From positions 744,001-808,000 of the forward strand of contig NZ_JACFYF010000001.1 in the NCBI RefSeq assembly GCF_014050145.1: a DNA stretch of 64,000 nucleotides. The letters run 5' to 3'. The notes under the pieces were generated by a model that saw only the letters and a list, made by a program, of their open reading frames with translations, ran no database searches and was not told the DNA's origin. Shown here piece after piece: positions 62,782-64,000 of this stretch (its first letter is position 1; each line of letters begins with the position of its first letter). The stretch is from Vibrio marinisediminis (GTDB taxonomy: Bacteria > Pseudomonadota > Gammaproteobacteria > Enterobacterales > Vibrionaceae). Both the position numbers and the translations under genes were made by a program.

Positions 62782-63906
62782 TTATTCAAAAACGTAAGAT
62801 GCCACAGACATTTCTTTCACTTTGTCCCAATCCATCTCGATACCTAGACCGTTACCTTCAGGAGCGTGTACAAAGCCGTCTTTGTCTGTACGAATGACTG
62901 TTTTTGACGCTAGTTCGAAATCGTCGTATGGGTAGAATTGTTCGAAGAACTTACAGTTGTTGTGTGCAAGTGCTACGTGCAGGTTTGCTGCTTGAGTCAA
63001 GGTGTAACCCATTGACTGGATTTCAAGGTTCTTAGAGAAACCTTCAGCAATGTGGAAACACTTGTTCAGTGGTGTAATACCGCCACACACAGTTGCATCT
63101 TGGCGTACGTCTGACCACATCTCTTTAGACAGTGCGTAAGTGACTTCTTGAAGCGTTAGTAGGCAGTTACCGTGGCTTGAAATTTCAAGGTCAGTATTCT
63201 TCACTAGGCGCTTGTAAGTGTTGTAGTCGTAGTCAGAAACAGGAGCTTCTAACCATTCCCAGTTGTAACCTTCTAGACGACGAGCCATTGCCATTGCTTG
63301 CTCTGGCGTGTAGAACGTTGCAGTATCAAGCATGAAGCGGATACCAGTTTCACCGTAGCGAGCTTGAACTGCGTCTACTAGAGCAACGTCTTTCTCGTAC
63401 ACACAGTAGCAGTGAAGTTTGATTGCTTTAAAGCCGTGTGCAACACAGTCGTCTAGGTACGGGAAGTACTCTTCAACAGTGTCAAACATTGGTGTAGAAG
63501 CGTAAGACAACATCTTGTTGCGTGCGCCACCTAGAAGCAAATAAAGAGGCATGCCCGCTTTTTTCGCTTTGATATCCCAAGCTGCGATATCGATAGGCGA
63601 TTTCGCCGGAAGACCGCCCCAAGTACAACGAGATTGCAGCCAGTTGTACAGCTCTTGAGTTGCAAGAGGGTTTTTACCAATTAGACCAGGAACAACAGTA
63701 CGAAGTGATTCAATGATACAACGGTCGAAATCGTTCTCTGTGTAGCTGATTGTCGCGCCTGCACCTTCAGTACCATCATCACAGATAATACGTACGATGT
63801 TGTTGGTGTATAGTAGTGGCTCTTGGTTATCAGCCCATGGCACCGGTGCCGCTTCGCGGTCTGCTACTGCGTATAGTTCAACGCGTTTAATTTTTACATC
63901 ATTCAT
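62782..63906 (-). CDS. Enolase-superfamily (mandelate racemase/muconate cycloisomerase-like) enzyme
   Basis: A 374-residue enzyme with the N-terminal capping domain and a barrel. Seen: DIAAWDIKAKKAGMPLYLLLGG, the base-region FKAIKLHCYC (Lys-x-His), metal ligands D in FMLDTATFY and E in WEWLEAPVSDYD. The third usual acidic ligand position reads ISSHGNCLL, without an obvious Glu. VRQDATVCGGITPL and ANLHVALAHN close the barrel. Likely a dehydratase, racemase or epimerase of an acid; substrate unknown. 12 bp (63906 to 63918) separates it from the upstream gene. Confidence 0.88.
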   Translation of the reverse strand: MNDVKIKRVELYAVADREAAPVPWADNQEPLLYTNNIVRIICDDGTEGAGATISYTENDFDRCIIESLRTVVPGLIGKNPLATQELYNWLQSRCTWGGLPAKSPIDIAAWDIKAKKAGMPLYLLLGGARNKMLSYASTPMFDTVEEYFPYLDDCVAHGFKAIKLHCYCVYEKDVALVDAVQARYGETGIRFMLDTATFYTPEQAMAMARRLEGYNWEWLEAPVSDYDYNTYKRLVKNTDLEISSHGNCLLTLQEVTYALSKEMWSDVRQDATVCGGITPLNKCFHIAEGFSKNLEIQSMGYTLTQAANLHVALAHNNCKFFEQFYPYDDFELASKTVIRTDKDGFVHAPEGNGLGIEMDWDKVKEMSVASYVFE

Positions 63907-63917
63907 AGTCTTAATCC

Positions 63918-64000
63918 TTACAGGCGTGAGCCGTTTTCAATCATGGCGGCGCGAATCTTCGCAACATCTAGGTCACGAATTGCCGAATCTGTATCAATTG
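63918..64000 (-). CDS. C-terminal end of an unidentified gene
   Basis: The reverse strand ends in a frame closing with IRDLDVAKIRAAMIENGSRL and TAA at 63918-63920; the rest lies beyond the window. It is the third gene, upstream in transcription, of the enolase-superfamily and BCCT set. Too little is present to name it. Confidence 0.6.
   Translation of the reverse strand, partial: IDTDSAIRDLDVAKIRAAMIENGSRL

Overview
The window is chromosomal DNA of a Vibrio, species not determined. The assignment rests on recognisable proteins (VqmA, the Lap adhesion-control genes, PlzD-type PilZ protein, DUF368/PopT, short-form PutA with PutP). Their order matches, as far as I recall it, the part of Vibrio chromosome II known from V. 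cholerae as VCA1070-VCA1084 and VCA0040-VCA0061, so this is probably the smaller chromosome. I saw no tRNA, rRNA, prophage, intact insertion sequence or CRISPR array.

Layout. 1-2.1 kb: a partial hypothetical, a RimL-like acetyltransferase and a DUF2057 protein. 2.1-8.3 kb: a minus-strand lapC-lapG-lapD-lapB operon (type I secretion pump plus c-di-GMP-controlled periplasmic protease); the adhesin substrate is not here. 8.5-10.2 kb: pdxH and the vqmR-vqmA quorum-sensing locus, with an exact VqmA palindrome. 10.2-13.2 kb: two paralogous coiled-coil/PEGA proteins, one with an FGE-like domain. 13.7-20.1 kb: proline catabolism (AraC-type regulator, PutA, a detached PutA C-terminal domain, PutP). 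20.3-29.3 kb: Lrp regulator, DUF445, ABC exporter, CtlX-type hydrolase, PopT, PilZ protein, two acetyltransferases and an MFS transporter. 29.3-32.6 kb: an ECF vitamin/amino-acid transporter preceded by MetJ-like boxes. 32.8-37.5 kb: HlyD/DUF3302 pair and a TPR-GGDEF pair. 37.6-44.3 kb: transposase-like protein, deoD, then a DUF523-MerR-photolyase-L,D-transpeptidase operon. 44.5-54.4 kb: accessory-looking DNA: YitT, a 786-bp gene-free gap, a tandem array of six small secreted peptides, LysR, CatB, an MFP/ABC-2 drug exporter, a HAD hydrolase and a HIBADH-like dehydrogenase. 54.5-58.8 kb: a Feo iron transport locus with divergent secreted proteins around a Fur box. 58.9-64 kb: Lpp, a DEAD-box helicase, and a BCCT transporter/enolase-superfamily catabolic operon running off the end.

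Themes. Surface attachment and c-di-GMP recur (LapD/LapG, PilZ protein, active and degenerate GGDEF proteins, VqmA/VqmR). Envelope maintenance recurs too (PopT, L,D-transpeptidase, Lpp). The least explained element is the array of six paralogous secreted peptides at 45.9-47.3 kb. It has near-constant spacing, its own regulatory region with an FNR-like site and two inverted repeats, and no family I recognise.
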